Made by a program: the position numbers and the translations under genes
DNA from: Bradyrhizobium sp. JYMT SZCCT0428
GTDB lineage: Bacteria > Pseudomonadota > Alphaproteobacteria > Rhizobiales > Xanthobacteraceae
Assembly (NCBI RefSeq): GCF_018131075.1
Contig: NZ_JAFCLS010000026.1
Location: forward strand, 1-64,000
DNA: 64,000 nt
Direction: 5' to 3'
Part shown: in pieces, positions 49,952-58,992 of the stretch
How the letters are laid out: every line of letters starts with the position of its first letter
Position numbering within the stretch: position 1 is the stretch's first letter
The notes under the pieces: model-generated
Seen by the model: the letters and a program-made list of their open reading frames with translations, nothing else
The model's database searches: none
What the model was told of the DNA's origin: nothing

Positions 49952-50252
49952 CTCCTGTGGGCTTGAGGTTTCTCGACGGCGGGCGGCCGGATGGCGGGCC
50001 TGTCTCTTGGGACCATCCTGTTAACCTAGGCATCGTGTGTCAATCGGCCAGAGGGGAAAATCACGCCGCGGCGCATTCAAAATAGCGTCCTTGGCAGTTT
50101 CCATAGCAGTACCCATGCCTTGGAATTAACCGTGCCGCACAAAACGGTAGCCGAGCCGCATTGAAAATGCTTACTTTGCTGCGTTGCGTTGCTCGTCTGC
50201 CCGCCGGCGATGCCGTCGGGTTCCCCGCTCTCGGTATGGATGTGTGAGCCCC
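49952..50252. promoter_or_regulatory. phbA-phaR divergent promoter, TGC-rich region
   Basis: About 300 bp with promoters for both genes. At 50176-50200 TTGCTGCGTTGCGTTGCTCG is strikingly TGC-rich; PhaR proteins are reported to bind TGC-rich DNA, so this could be an autoregulatory operator. The link is inference. Confidence 0.45.
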
Positions 50253-50858
50253 ATGGCCATGGCCAAGTCAGAACAACCCACCACGATCAAGAAATACGCT
50301 AACCGGCGGCTCTATAATACCGGCACCAGCACCTATGTGACGCTCGAGGATCTCGCAGCGATGGTGAAGGATGGCGAGGATTTTCTCGTCTATGACGCCA
50401 AGACCGGTGACGACATCACCCGCTCGGTGCTGGCGCAGATCATCTTCGAACAGGAAAACAAGGCGGGGCAAAATCTGCTGCCGACCACGTTCCTGCGCCA
50501 GCTGATCCGCTTCTACGGCGACAGCATGCAGATGGTGGTTCCGAAATATCTGGAACAATCGATCGACACGCTGACGCGCGAGCAGGAAAAGTTCCGCAAG
50601 CAGCTCACCAACACGTTCTCGGGAACGCCATTTGCGCCGCTCGAAGAACACGTCCGCCGCAACATGGAACTGTTTCAGCAGACCTTCTCGATGTTCAAGC
50701 CGTTCGTGCCGCCGCGCGGCGGCGTGACGTCAGTCGAACCCGAGAAAGCGCCGGAGCCTGCGGCCAGCGAAGACAATATCGACGACCTTCGCCGTCAGAT
50801 GAAAGACATGCAGGACCGCCTCGAGCGCATGTCGAAAGAGCCGAAGAAGGAAGAGTGA
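50253..50858 (+). CDS. phaR: Polyhydroxyalkanoate synthesis repressor PhaR
   Basis: 201 residues from ATG 50253. The DNA-binding/PHB-binding N-terminal domain is TIKKYANRRLYNTGTSTYVTLEDLAAMVKDGEDFLVYDAKTGDDITRSVLAQIIFEQE (about 10-70), followed by the PHB accumulation regulatory region LLPTTFLRQLIRFYGDSMQMVVPKYLEQS. PhaR senses PHB and represses phasin and its own gene. The C-terminus is charged and helical (DNIDDLRRQMKDMQDRLERMSK). An upstream extension from 50184 is unsupported. Together with phbA and phbB it completes a PHB locus; phaC is not in view. Confidence 0.95.
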   Translation: MAMAKSEQPTTIKKYANRRLYNTGTSTYVTLEDLAAMVKDGEDFLVYDAKTGDDITRSVLAQIIFEQENKAGQNLLPTTFLRQLIRFYGDSMQMVVPKYLEQSIDTLTREQEKFRKQLTNTFSGTPFAPLEEHVRRNMELFQQTFSMFKPFVPPRGGVTSVEPEKAPEPAASEDNIDDLRRQMKDMQDRLERMSKEPKKEE

Positions 50859-50895
50859 GGCGCTTCGGCGCTCGCGCGATTGCTAGCTTAATTCG

Positions 50896-50974
50896 TCATG
50901 GCCGGGCTTGTCCCGGCCATCCACGTTGAGAGCGCGTTAAGACGTGGATGCCCGGCACAAGGCCGGGCATGACG
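50896..50974. repeat. Palindromic repeat, family C, second copy
   Basis: Same two arms as 47636-47722 with a shorter centre (TGAGAGCGCGTTAAG). It lies between the convergent phaR and GGDEF/EAL genes. Confidence 0.9.
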
Positions 50975-50994
50975 ATGAACTGCAGCAATCCCGC

Positions 50995-52686
50995 TCAACT
51001 CGCCGCCGGCAACACCGTCTCGGCGGGCACAGCCCACGGCCGCTGCGGTGACGCGAGGCCGATCAGGCGGCCCTGGATGTAGTCGCAGCCCCATTCGCGC
51101 AGCATGACCGCGGACTCTTCGTCCTGCACCCATTCCGCCACCGTCTTGATCTGCAGCCGCCGCGCCAGATCGATCAGCGTCTGCACGAAGGCGCGATCGT
51201 CGGCCGAGCGCGCGATGTTCTGCACGAAGGCGCCGTCGATCTTCACGATGTCGACGCCGAGCTTGCGCAGATTCCGGAACGACGTGTAGCCGGCGCCGAA
51301 ATCGTCGATCGCGATCCGGCTGCCGAAATTCTTTAAGCGGGTGACGAAGCCTCTGATGTCGTCGATATCCTGGATCGCCACGGTCTCGGTGATTTCCACG
51401 ATCAGCCGTTCGGCCACGCCCGGATGCGCACGCATCAGGGATTCGATCGAGGCCGACCAGTCCGGATCCATCGTGGTGTCGGGTGAGATGTTGAGGCTGA
51501 GCTGCACGTTCGGTGACGTCGCGAGTTCGGCGACCGCGAGTTCCAGGACGCGGTGATCGACCATCCGGATCAGGCCAAGTCGTTCTGCGACGGGGACGAT
51601 ATCCGGTGCCAGCAACGCCTGGCCGTTGTCCTGCTCCATCCGCACCAGGCATTCGTAGAACGCCGGCTGGCGCGAACGCGCTTCCACCACCGGCTCGAAC
51701 GCGGTCACGATCCGGCGCTCGTTCAGCGCGGTGACGATTTCATCGGTGACGCGGATGTTGACGCGGCGCTGGGCGTCGCGCTCGACATTCGGCTTCCACA
51801 GCGCAAATGATCCGGCGCGGCGGCTCTTGGCGCCATCCAGCGTTTCCTGGGCGCGGGTGACGGCCTCATCGGCGCTGCGGGCGTAACGCGGGATGCTGAT
51901 CGCGCCGATCGACGCCGTTACCGACACTGGGCCTGATACGGTCGGTACCACCTCGTCACGAATGCCGGCCAGAAAGCGCTCGGCCGCGACATTGGTGTCG
52001 TCGACGGTGCAGTTGCGCAGGATCAGCCCGAATTTGTTGCCGGAGAATCGCCCGAGCACATCGCCGCCGCGGAGCCGCGCACGAATCCGTTTTCCGACTT
52101 CCGCGATCACGCCATCGGCGACATCGAAGCCGAAAGCGTCGTTGATCCGCGCCAGATGGTCGATGCCGATCAGCATGAAGGCGCAGGACGAACGGAAGCG
52201 CGCGGCTTCCTCGATCGCCTCGGCGAGCGCGGCGACCAAATGGGTGCGATTGAGTTCGCCGGTCAGCGGGTCGTGCCGCGAGAGCCGCACGAGCTGCTCA
52301 TCGCGGGCGCGGCGCTCATTGTCGACGCGGACGACGCCTTGCGCGCGCGCCGGCTTGCCGTCGGCGCCGGCGAACCAGCAGCCGGTTTCCTCGATCCAGA
52401 TCACGGGCGCGGAGGTCGAGGCCCGCACGCCATATTCGACCCGGTAGGCGACACCCTCGCCGCCGTGCGCCGGGGCCGTGTGACCCAGCGCGTCTGACCG
52501 GATCGACCCTTTCGGCTCGATCAGCTTGGCGAACCCGGCGCCGCTGGCCAGCGCTTCCGGGGCGATGTCGGTAAAGACCGAGGCGGCGTTGTCGCTCCAG
52601 GCGATGCTGTCGGCGGCGAGATCCCAGACGAACGTCGCCTGCCCGAGCGAAGCGAGGATGCTGGAGGCTTGCGGGACAGCGGACAT
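50995..52686 (-). CDS. PAS-GGDEF-EAL protein, cyclic-di-GMP phosphodiesterase candidate
   Basis: 563 residues from ATG 52686. An N-terminal PAS-like part (about 10-120) is followed by a GGDEF-type domain whose signature is SGNKF (GRFSGNKFGL) instead of GGDEF, so cyclase activity is unlikely. The EAL domain (about 310-560) has ECL in YECLVRM in place of EAL, but keeps the later residues: NISPD, VEITET, IDDFGAGYTSFRNL, DIVKIDG, KTVAEWVQ and CDYIQG. It therefore probably hydrolyses c-di-GMP. No transmembrane segment or signal peptide, so cytoplasmic. No neighbour suggests its output. Confidence 0.87.
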   Translation of the reverse strand: MSAVPQASSILASLGQATFVWDLAADSIAWSDNAASVFTDIAPEALASGAGFAKLIEPKGSIRSDALGHTAPAHGGEGVAYRVEYGVRASTSAPVIWIEETGCWFAGADGKPARAQGVVRVDNERRARDEQLVRLSRHDPLTGELNRTHLVAALAEAIEEAARFRSSCAFMLIGIDHLARINDAFGFDVADGVIAEVGKRIRARLRGGDVLGRFSGNKFGLILRNCTVDDTNVAAERFLAGIRDEVVPTVSGPVSVTASIGAISIPRYARSADEAVTRAQETLDGAKSRRAGSFALWKPNVERDAQRRVNIRVTDEIVTALNERRIVTAFEPVVEARSRQPAFYECLVRMEQDNGQALLAPDIVPVAERLGLIRMVDHRVLELAVAELATSPNVQLSLNISPDTTMDPDWSASIESLMRAHPGVAERLIVEITETVAIQDIDDIRGFVTRLKNFGSRIAIDDFGAGYTSFRNLRKLGVDIVKIDGAFVQNIARSADDRAFVQTLIDLARRLQIKTVAEWVQDEESAVMLREWGCDYIQGRLIGLASPQRPWAVPAETVLPAAS

Positions 52687-52825
52687 CAAAGTCGCCTCGA
52701 TTCGGGACAGCCCAAAGACAGACAAAGGTGATTCTGGCACCTTCAGGATAGTGGTTCTATCGAATCAGAGGCTAGGCAAAGTTCATAAATAATCTGGAAA
52801 CCACGTTTTACGGCTATCGCAAACC

Positions 52826-53215
52826 TTGAGGGAACCAACCGGGACGCATCGGCATAGGCCTTGCGAGGAGCTGATCGCAGTAGGGTGTCACGTCCCAAAA
52901 CGTGACAGTTTTAGCCGGTTCAGTGCGATGCTCGATACCGAACGATCAGAAGATATCCTGGACGTAGACGTCTCCGACGCCGACGCGCCGGCCTGTGTCG
53001 CGCTCGTGCCGGTGACCCAAACGGTGCACTGGTCGCGGAAAGCGACCATGGCGCGACCCGACCCGACCTTTCTGACTCAACTGATCGCGACCGCCGACCA
53101 GGCCCCACAAACGCGCTGCTTGCGACGTGCCTCGATCGAGGATGCGCAGGCGGCCTATGGCGCACACCCCCAGGAACGCCGCAGCGTGGCACGGCGGACC
53201 CGACAGGTCATCTGA
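52826..53215 (+). CDS. Small conserved-looking hypothetical protein
   Basis: Up to 129 residues. The part from about residue 30 (SRFSAMLDTERSEDILDVDV, then VPVTQTVHWSRKATMARPDPTFLTQLIATADQAPQTRCLRRASIEDAQAAY) looks like a real protein and resembles short hypothetical proteins I recall from rhizobia. The true start is unclear: the frame opens at a TTG at 52826, and an ATG at 52928 has no good ribosome site. No catalytic motif, signal or membrane span. The function is unknown. Confidence 0.55.
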   Translation: MREPTGTHRHRPCEELIAVGCHVPKRDSFSRFSAMLDTERSEDILDVDVSDADAPACVALVPVTQTVHWSRKATMARPDPTFLTQLIATADQAPQTRCLRRASIEDAQAAYGAHPQERRSVARRTRQVI

Positions 53216-53240
53216 GCGAGAAATCTGATCCGACGACCGG

Positions 53241-53894
53241 TCAGCGCGGCGGCTTGTCCGGGGACGGCGTCGCACCGCTACCCGGCTGTATCCCCGGCGA
53301 GGGGACCTCCGGCGAAGCCGCATGGGGCGCGACAGCAGGTGCGGGCGCCGGTTCCGGGTGATCGAGCAACACTGATTCAGCGACCGATGCCGCGGGCGGC
53401 ACTGTCGCTTGTGCCGGCGCAGGCTCGGGTTTCGGCTCGGCCACCGGCGGCTCGGCCTGCGGCTCAGGTCTCGGTTCAGGTTTTCTTGCGCCCTTGGCGG
53501 ACACCGCAGGCGCCACGATCGCGCGCCGCCGCGTACGCAAGGCAAGGCCGGACAGGAAATCGACCAGCGCAAGCGACGTCAGCAGGAAATAGGTCGAGGT
53601 GCCGAACTTCGGCCACAGCACGAATTCGGCAGCGGCCGCGCCGAACACGATCAGCGACAGCAGATGGTCGGTGAGATATTTCGCGCCGGGACGCGCGCCC
53701 TTGATGACTTCGAACATCAACAGGAAGATGCCGACCGCGACCAGAACGTCGCTCAGCGTCACCTGCCATTCCACGCCCGACATCAGCATCAGCTTCAGCA
53801 GCGGCGTGCTGAAAGCGACTTCCGGCATCAGGAAGGCGATGATGTTGTAGATCGCGAGCGGAATCAGAAGCAGCGGAAATCCGACCATGGACAT
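53241..53894 (-). CDS. Membrane protein with Pro/Ala-rich tail
   Basis: 217 residues from ATG 53894. Four transmembrane helices in the first 120 residues: MVGFPLLLIPLAIYNIIAFL, VTLSDVLVAVGIFLLMFEVI, LTDHLLSLIVFGAAAAEFVLWPK and TSTYFLLTSLALVDFLSGLALRTRRR. The last 85 residues are a low-complexity Pro/Ala/Glu tail. The layout fits conserved hypothetical membrane proteins of alphaproteobacteria. The function is unknown. On the same strand as the rpmF gene further upstream. Confidence 0.75.
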   Translation of the reverse strand: MSMVGFPLLLIPLAIYNIIAFLMPEVAFSTPLLKLMLMSGVEWQVTLSDVLVAVGIFLLMFEVIKGARPGAKYLTDHLLSLIVFGAAAAEFVLWPKFGTSTYFLLTSLALVDFLSGLALRTRRRAIVAPAVSAKGARKPEPRPEPQAEPPVAEPKPEPAPAQATVPPAASVAESVLLDHPEPAPAPAVAPHAASPEVPSPGIQPGSGATPSPDKPPR

Positions 53895-54032
53895 CGGCGA
53901 GGCCTTAACTAAAGGAAACTTGAACGCTCCTAAGGCGAAGCATCGCGCTTCGCCACCGGGAACCGTCTTACCCCATCCGTTGGCCGAATTCAGGCAGGCA
54001 CGGCTGAACCGCCGCGCCAAGCCTGGGCCCGA

Positions 54033-54218
54033 TCAGGATTCCTTCTTGGCCTTCAGAACCTGCCGGCCCTTGTACATGCCGGTCTTCAGGTCGAGGTGGT
54101 GCGGACGGCGCAATTCGCCCGAATCCTTGTCTTCGGCATAGGTCGGCTTCTTCAGGGCGTCCGCCGAGCGGCGCATGCCACGCCGCGAGGGCGATGTTTT
54201 TCTTCTGGGAACGGCCAT
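54033..54218 (-). CDS. rpmF: 50S ribosomal protein L32
   Basis: 61 residues with the standard L32 start MAVPRRKTSPSRRGMRRSAD and the end LDLKTGMYKGRQVLKAKKES. L32 sits on the large subunit near the peptidyl transferase exit. The alphaproteobacterial form lacks the zinc cysteines, as here. Located between mtgA (upstream, same strand) and the membrane protein gene. Confidence 0.97.
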   Translation of the reverse strand: MAVPRRKTSPSRRGMRRSADALKKPTYAEDKDSGELRRPHHLDLKTGMYKGRQVLKAKKES

Positions 54219-54375
54219 AACGGTCCTCTAGGGGTGTTGTCGGAGGGCATCGTCCCGGGTAGCGGACCGCCCAGCGCTTCAAAGCACGGGCTGCGATGCC
54301 GATAAGGCCGCGCTTATAGAGGAAGGGATGACGTATGGCTAGGGTTTGCCACGGTTAAATCGGCCGAAAATTGGC

Positions 54376-55053
54376 TCAAAATGCACGATTTTCGCTCCAG
54401 CACCGCTGCAGCGCGGATGCATTGGCCCGGGCCATGTAGGTGCCGGCCAGACGCCGCACCCCCGGGCCGGGATTACGGGCGCTGCGCCTGACCGGATTGG
54501 GCAGGATCGCCGCCAGCAGGGCCGCCTCGCGCGGCGACAGGGTCGCAGCCGAACGGCCGAACGCGTATTGGGACCCGGCCTCGGCGCCGAACTGCCCGGA
54601 GGGGCCGAGTTCGGCGATGTTGAGGTAGATCTCGAGAATCCGCTGCTTGGACAGCACCAGGTCGATCCACATCGCCAGCGGCAGCTCCAGCGCCTTGCGG
54701 ACCACGCTGCGGCCCGGCCACAGGAACAGGTTCTTGGCCACCTGCTGGGTGATGGTGGAGCCGCCGCCCGACACCTCGCCTTCTTCGTGATCCTCGATCG
54801 CATCCTGCAGGGCGCTCCAATCGACCCCGCGATGGGCGCAGAATTTGGCGTCCTCGGACCCGACGACCGAGCGCGGCAGCGACGGCGAAATCGCCTTGAA
54901 ATCGATCCATTGCCGCGACACCGGCGCGCCCTTGAGCCAGCGCCAGGCCATCAGCGTCGAGACCGGATGGCCGGTGCGATAGAACGGCGTCACCAGATAC
55001 GGCAACAGCAGCAGCGCCAGCAAAATCAGCAATAAGATTCGGACAAAGCGCAA
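54376..55053 (-). CDS. mtgA: Monofunctional peptidoglycan glycosyltransferase
   Basis: 225 residues. A single N-terminal transmembrane helix (1-22, RILLLILLALLLLPYL) anchors a GT51 domain. The catalytic Glu67 lies in VVGSEDAKFCAHRGVDW, and GGGSTITQQVAKNLFL and ILEIYLNIAELG are the conserved GT51 boxes. It polymerises lipid II glycan strands in the periplasm without transpeptidase activity. It lies upstream of rpmF on the same strand and is divergent from the prenyl synthase. Confidence 0.95.
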   Translation of the reverse strand: MRFVRILLLILLALLLLPYLVTPFYRTGHPVSTLMAWRWLKGAPVSRQWIDFKAISPSLPRSVVGSEDAKFCAHRGVDWSALQDAIEDHEEGEVSGGGSTITQQVAKNLFLWPGRSVVRKALELPLAMWIDLVLSKQRILEIYLNIAELGPSGQFGAEAGSQYAFGRSAATLSPREAALLAAILPNPVRRSARNPGPGVRRLAGTYMARANASALQRCWSENRAF

Positions 55054-55240
55054 ATTCGGATGCTTCCGGTTCAGCCCAGCCGGCTCAAGGATCGGTCAAC
55101 AGACCCCTTAATAGGTGACATCACCATGATTTTTCGCGGGTTTTCCAGCACTTTTAAGGCGACTCAAGCCGGGAAGCGGAATTGACTGACGCCGTGCCAT
55201 CAACGATTGTCCGGCAAAATTGATCTGGAGCCATTCTTAA

Positions 55241-56161
55241 ATGACGACCGCCACTGCCGATTTCACCAAACGATTGGATCAGACCGCCGAAGATACCGAG
55301 GCCCTGCTGGCGAAGCTGCTGTCGGATACGCTGTTATCAGACGAGATCGCGCGGCCGAAGCGGCTGATGGACGCGATGCGCTATTCAAGCCTCGGCGGGG
55401 GCAAGCGCCTGCGGCCGTTCCTGGTGGTCGAGAGCTCGGCCGTGTTCGGCGTTCCGCGCGACGCCGCGCTGCTGGCCGGCGCCGCGCTCGAATGCATTCA
55501 CTGCTACTCGCTGATCCATGACGATCTGCCGGCGATGGACAACAGCGACCTCCGCCGCGGCCGGCCGACGCTGCACAAGAAGACCGACGACGCCACCGCG
55601 ATCCTCGCCGGCGACGGCCTGCTGACGCTGGCGTTCGACATCGTGACCCGCGACGAGATTCATCCGGATCCCACCGTGCGCCTGCTGCTGACGCGCGCGC
55701 TCGCCCGCGCCTCGGGGATCGGCGGCATGGTCGGTGGACAAATACTCGACCTCGCCGGCGAAGGCCGGTTCGGCGACCGCGAACCGGTCGACGTGGCGCG
55801 GCTGCAGCAGATGAAGACCGGCGCGCTGCTCCGCTATGGCTGCATCGCAGGCGCGATCCTCGGCCAGTCCACGCAACAGGAATATCAGGCGCTCGACGAT
55901 TACGGCCGCGCGCTCGGCGAGGCGTTCCAGATCGCCGACGATCTGCTCGACGTCGAAGGCGACGCCGCAGCCCTCGGCAAACCCGCCGGCGCCGATGCCG
56001 CGCTCGGCAAGACCACCTTCGTCACCCAGCTCGGTATCGACGGTGCCAAGCAGCGCGTGCGCGACTTGCTGGCGCGCGCGGATTCCGCGCTGTCGATCTT
56101 CGGCGCCAAGGGTGACGTGCTGAAGGCCGCGTCGCGCTTCGTCGCCGATCGCAAGAGCTGA
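55241..56161 (+). CDS. ispA: Farnesyl diphosphate synthase (polyprenyl synthetase)
   Basis: 306 residues. First Asp-rich motif HDDLPAMDN near 90-98 and second QIADDLLDVEG near 230-240. Before the first motif, the Tyr and Ser at positions -5 and -4 (CYSLIHDD) match bacterial farnesyl diphosphate synthase, which adds two isopentenyl units to dimethylallyl diphosphate. GGGKRLRPFLVVES is the IPP-binding site. Followed after one base by the GTG of the DUF1345 gene, so cotranscribed. A geranylgeranyl product cannot be excluded by eye. Confidence 0.93.
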   Translation: MTTATADFTKRLDQTAEDTEALLAKLLSDTLLSDEIARPKRLMDAMRYSSLGGGKRLRPFLVVESSAVFGVPRDAALLAGAALECIHCYSLIHDDLPAMDNSDLRRGRPTLHKKTDDATAILAGDGLLTLAFDIVTRDEIHPDPTVRLLLTRALARASGIGGMVGGQILDLAGEGRFGDREPVDVARLQQMKTGALLRYGCIAGAILGQSTQQEYQALDDYGRALGEAFQIADDLLDVEGDAAALGKPAGADAALGKTTFVTQLGIDGAKQRVRDLLARADSALSIFGAKGDVLKAASRFVADRKS

Positions 56162-56162
56162 C

Positions 56163-56852
56163 GTGCCATCGCAGAAGAAGGAGCTCGACGAGTTCGTCGA
56201 CCGGTTCAGGAAAAAGCCGGTTCTGCTCCGTGTGGTCTATGGGCGGCCACGCACCTTCTTCGCGATCGCAGTCGGTATCGCCGCGTTCTTCTTGCTGCCG
56301 GGCTCGCTGCGGCTGGTAACGCGGCTGCTGGTCGGCTGGGACATTTTCGTTGCGCTGTATCTGGTGCTGGTTTTCACCATGGTGTTTCGCAGCGGCATGG
56401 CGCACATCCGCCGCAACGCGGCACTGCAGGACGACGGCCGTTTCCTGATTCTGCTGCTGACGGCGCTCGGCGCGTTTGCCAGCATCGCGGCCATCGTGTT
56501 CGAACTCGGCGCCTCCAACCGCAGCGCGCCGGGACTTGTGCTGGCGACGGTGACCATCGCCCTGTCATGGGCGGCGGTACACACGGCGTTCTCGCTGCAC
56601 TACGCGCATGAGTATTACCGCGGCGGCAAACCTGGCGGCCTGCAGTTTCCGAGCGGCGACCAGCATGAGGACGCCGATTACTGGGATTTCGTCTACTTCT
56701 CGTTCGTGATCGGGATGACCGCGCAGGTTTCCGATGTCGGGATTACCGACAAGATCATCCGCCGCACCGCTACCGTGCACGGCGTCATCTCGTTCGTGTT
56801 CAATACCGCGCTGGTCGCGCTGATGGTCAATATCGCCGCGAGCGCGATCTAG
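56163..56852 (+). CDS. DUF1345 membrane protein
   Basis: 229 residues from GTG 56163, one base after the ispA stop. About five hydrophobic helices: FFAIAVGIAAFFLLPGSL, LVGWDIFVALYLVLVFTMVF, FLILLLTALGAFASIAAIVFELG, VLATVTIALSWAAVHTAFSLHYA and VHGVISFVFNTALVALMVNIAASAI. YWDFVYFSFVIGMTAQVSDVGITDKIIRRTATVHG is the DUF1345 signature. The function is unknown, inner membrane. Probably translated with ispA. Confidence 0.88.
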   Translation: MPSQKKELDEFVDRFRKKPVLLRVVYGRPRTFFAIAVGIAAFFLLPGSLRLVTRLLVGWDIFVALYLVLVFTMVFRSGMAHIRRNAALQDDGRFLILLLTALGAFASIAAIVFELGASNRSAPGLVLATVTIALSWAAVHTAFSLHYAHEYYRGGKPGGLQFPSGDQHEDADYWDFVYFSFVIGMTAQVSDVGITDKIIRRTATVHGVISFVFNTALVALMVNIAASAI

Positions 56853-56959
56853 ATTCCTAGTTTTGACGCGTTTTCTATCGCAGATAAGTCTACGCAATCT
56901 GCGTAAACTTGATTGCTACCGAACCGGTATGCACTTCGCTGGAAAACGCTATGCGCGCG

Positions 56960-58777
56960 TCAGCGGCACACCTGGATATTGCCGCCGCTTGGATATGGGC
57001 CGCCCGCCTCAAACGTCCTGAATTCGACGCGACAACCGGCGTTCGCAGAACGGCAGCCGGACTGATCGCATACGACCTGGCCAGATCCCCGGCCGGATGC
57101 CTGAGGCGATCCTTGAGGCCGGGGCGCGCTGACCTCGGGCCGCGGCCGTTCGCGCACCGGACGCTCCGGGCGATCCTCGGTATCGCGCTTGGCCACCGGC
57201 TTGTTGGCGCGGCGCCTTTCGCATTCATTGTCGTCGTTGAGCACCGAACCCTGGGCGCAAGTGATCCTGCTGCAGCGGTCGCCATCGGCCCTGAAGCCAT
57301 GTTCGCAGACCAGCGGACAGACGCGTGACGGTTTCAGCTTGATCACATCGAGCGTATCGACGCTGGCCACTTTGGCATCAAGCTTGGTCCCGGCGTAACG
57401 GTTGAACAGCGTCAGCGAGCGCTGCGAAGCCGCGTTCCAGTCGCCATCGGCAGCGCCGGTCAGGCAGCCTACACGGCGCAGTTCGGCCTGCACCGATTTG
57501 GTGACGTCGGTTGGCGCCGATGCGGGGGGCAGGGCCGCGAGATTGACGGCCTTTTCCTTGACCGGTTCCTTGACAGGTTCCTTGGCGGGCGCCGGTGCTT
57601 CAGCCGCGAGGCGCTTCTGTTCGGCCGCCGCGGCCTGGTCCTGCGCAATCTGCTTGGCCTTTTCGGCGGCGATGCGCGCCTGCTCGGCGGCCCTGGCATC
57701 GGCATCAGCCTTCGACTGCTCCGATCTCTGAGCGCCTTCGGCGACGAGCCGCGCCCGCTCCTGCTCGGCCAGCCGCGCTTTCTCGGTGGCGGCGACGCGG
57801 ATTTCCTCGGCGGCGATCTTGTCGAGCTGCAGCTTGGCGAGGCTGGCGTAGAAGCCGTCGGGATATTGCATGAGGAAGGCGTCGAGCGCGTTCTTGTTGC
57901 CGAGCTGAAGCGCCAGTTCATAGTCGCGGCGGGCTTCCGCCTGCGCGCTGAGCGCGGGCGCAGGCGCCGCCGCGGCGGGCGCCGGTTTGGCAGGGGCCGG
58001 CACCAGCGGCACGTCTTCGCCGCCGAGCGAACCATAGACAAACGGCTCCTGCCGGTTGCCGGTGGTCTTGAGCACTTCGTCGCGGACAAATCCGAAAGCG
58101 CGGCGCACGTCGAGCCCCGGCGTCGCGATATGGCGCGACAGCGCTGCTGTGAACGGGCTGTTCTGGCCGTCGCCATCCGCCGCGGTGAATCCGGCCTTGG
58201 CCGAATAGGCGATCAGCACGTTCGGGCTGCTCGGCTCCACCTTGGCGAGGCCCTGCCCGATCGCGCGCGAGGCCACGGTCCGCTTCATGGTCTTGGAGAA
58301 CGGATTGTCACGGCAGGCGTCGAGAATGACGAGCCGTAATTTTTTGGCCGGCTCGATCGCGATCAGCACGCGATCCAGCGACAGGGCCTCGTCGTAAACG
58401 TCCGTGTCGCGTTCCAGTTTTGCATCCACCGGAATCAGATAATTCGAGCCGTCCACCTCGATGCCGTGGCCGGCGTAATAGACGACGGCGATGTCGGCGT
58501 CCCGGGCACGGTCGGCGAAGTCGCGCAGTGCGCGCCGGGTTTCGGCCGCGGGCAGATCGCGGCGGGAATCGACGACATCGAAGCCGGCCTCCTTCAGCGT
58601 CGCGGCGATCTTGGCGCTGTCGTTAACCGGATTGGCAAGCTGCGGGACATTCCTGTAGGCGGAATTGCCCAGCACCAGGGCGACGCGCTTCTCGGCAAAC
58701 GCCGGCTGGCACACCGCCAGCAGCGCCGCGGCGGCAAGCACCCATCGATCCAATTTTAGAGATCCAGACCTGATCAT
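56960..58777 (-). CDS. Caspase-like (peptidase C14) protein with Cys-rich C-terminus
   Basis: 605 residues from ATG 58777. A signal peptide (1-28, cleavage after AFA) sends it to the periplasm. The caspase-like domain (about 30-255) has the catalytic dyad His104 in VYYAGHGIE and Cys155 in VILDACRDNP. Next comes an Ala/Pro linker, then a long charged coiled-coil region rich in Glu/Ala/Arg (about 300-420). A peptidoglycan-binding-like repeat (SVQAELRRVGCLTGAADGDWNAASQRSL) and a Cys-rich end with paired Cys (PLVCEHGFRADGDRCSRITC) close the protein. Such bacterial metacaspase-like proteins are common in Bradyrhizobium, with unproven substrates. Stands alone on the minus strand. Confidence 0.87.
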   Translation of the reverse strand: MIRSGSLKLDRWVLAAAALLAVCQPAFAEKRVALVLGNSAYRNVPQLANPVNDSAKIAATLKEAGFDVVDSRRDLPAAETRRALRDFADRARDADIAVVYYAGHGIEVDGSNYLIPVDAKLERDTDVYDEALSLDRVLIAIEPAKKLRLVILDACRDNPFSKTMKRTVASRAIGQGLAKVEPSSPNVLIAYSAKAGFTAADGDGQNSPFTAALSRHIATPGLDVRRAFGFVRDEVLKTTGNRQEPFVYGSLGGEDVPLVPAPAKPAPAAAAPAPALSAQAEARRDYELALQLGNKNALDAFLMQYPDGFYASLAKLQLDKIAAEEIRVAATEKARLAEQERARLVAEGAQRSEQSKADADARAAEQARIAAEKAKQIAQDQAAAAEQKRLAAEAPAPAKEPVKEPVKEKAVNLAALPPASAPTDVTKSVQAELRRVGCLTGAADGDWNAASQRSLTLFNRYAGTKLDAKVASVDTLDVIKLKPSRVCPLVCEHGFRADGDRCSRITCAQGSVLNDDNECERRRANKPVAKRDTEDRPERPVRERPRPEVSAPRPQGSPQASGRGSGQVVCDQSGCRSANAGCRVEFRTFEAGGPYPSGGNIQVCR

Positions 58778-58992
58778 GACGCTTCCGGAGCCTCGCACTT
58801 TCGCACCGGATATACCTATCATGGGCATAGGGCCGGCTTTGTGAGTTGGGTCACGAACCGCATCGACCCGGATCGCGCCGCCATTTTACCGCCAATCCGG
58901 CAAACAGGCCACGGGTTACCGCGGCAGGTCATGTTGACGCCAGGCTCATCCGGCCGGCCTCGACCGCCAATTGCTACGCCTAATCCGGGCGT

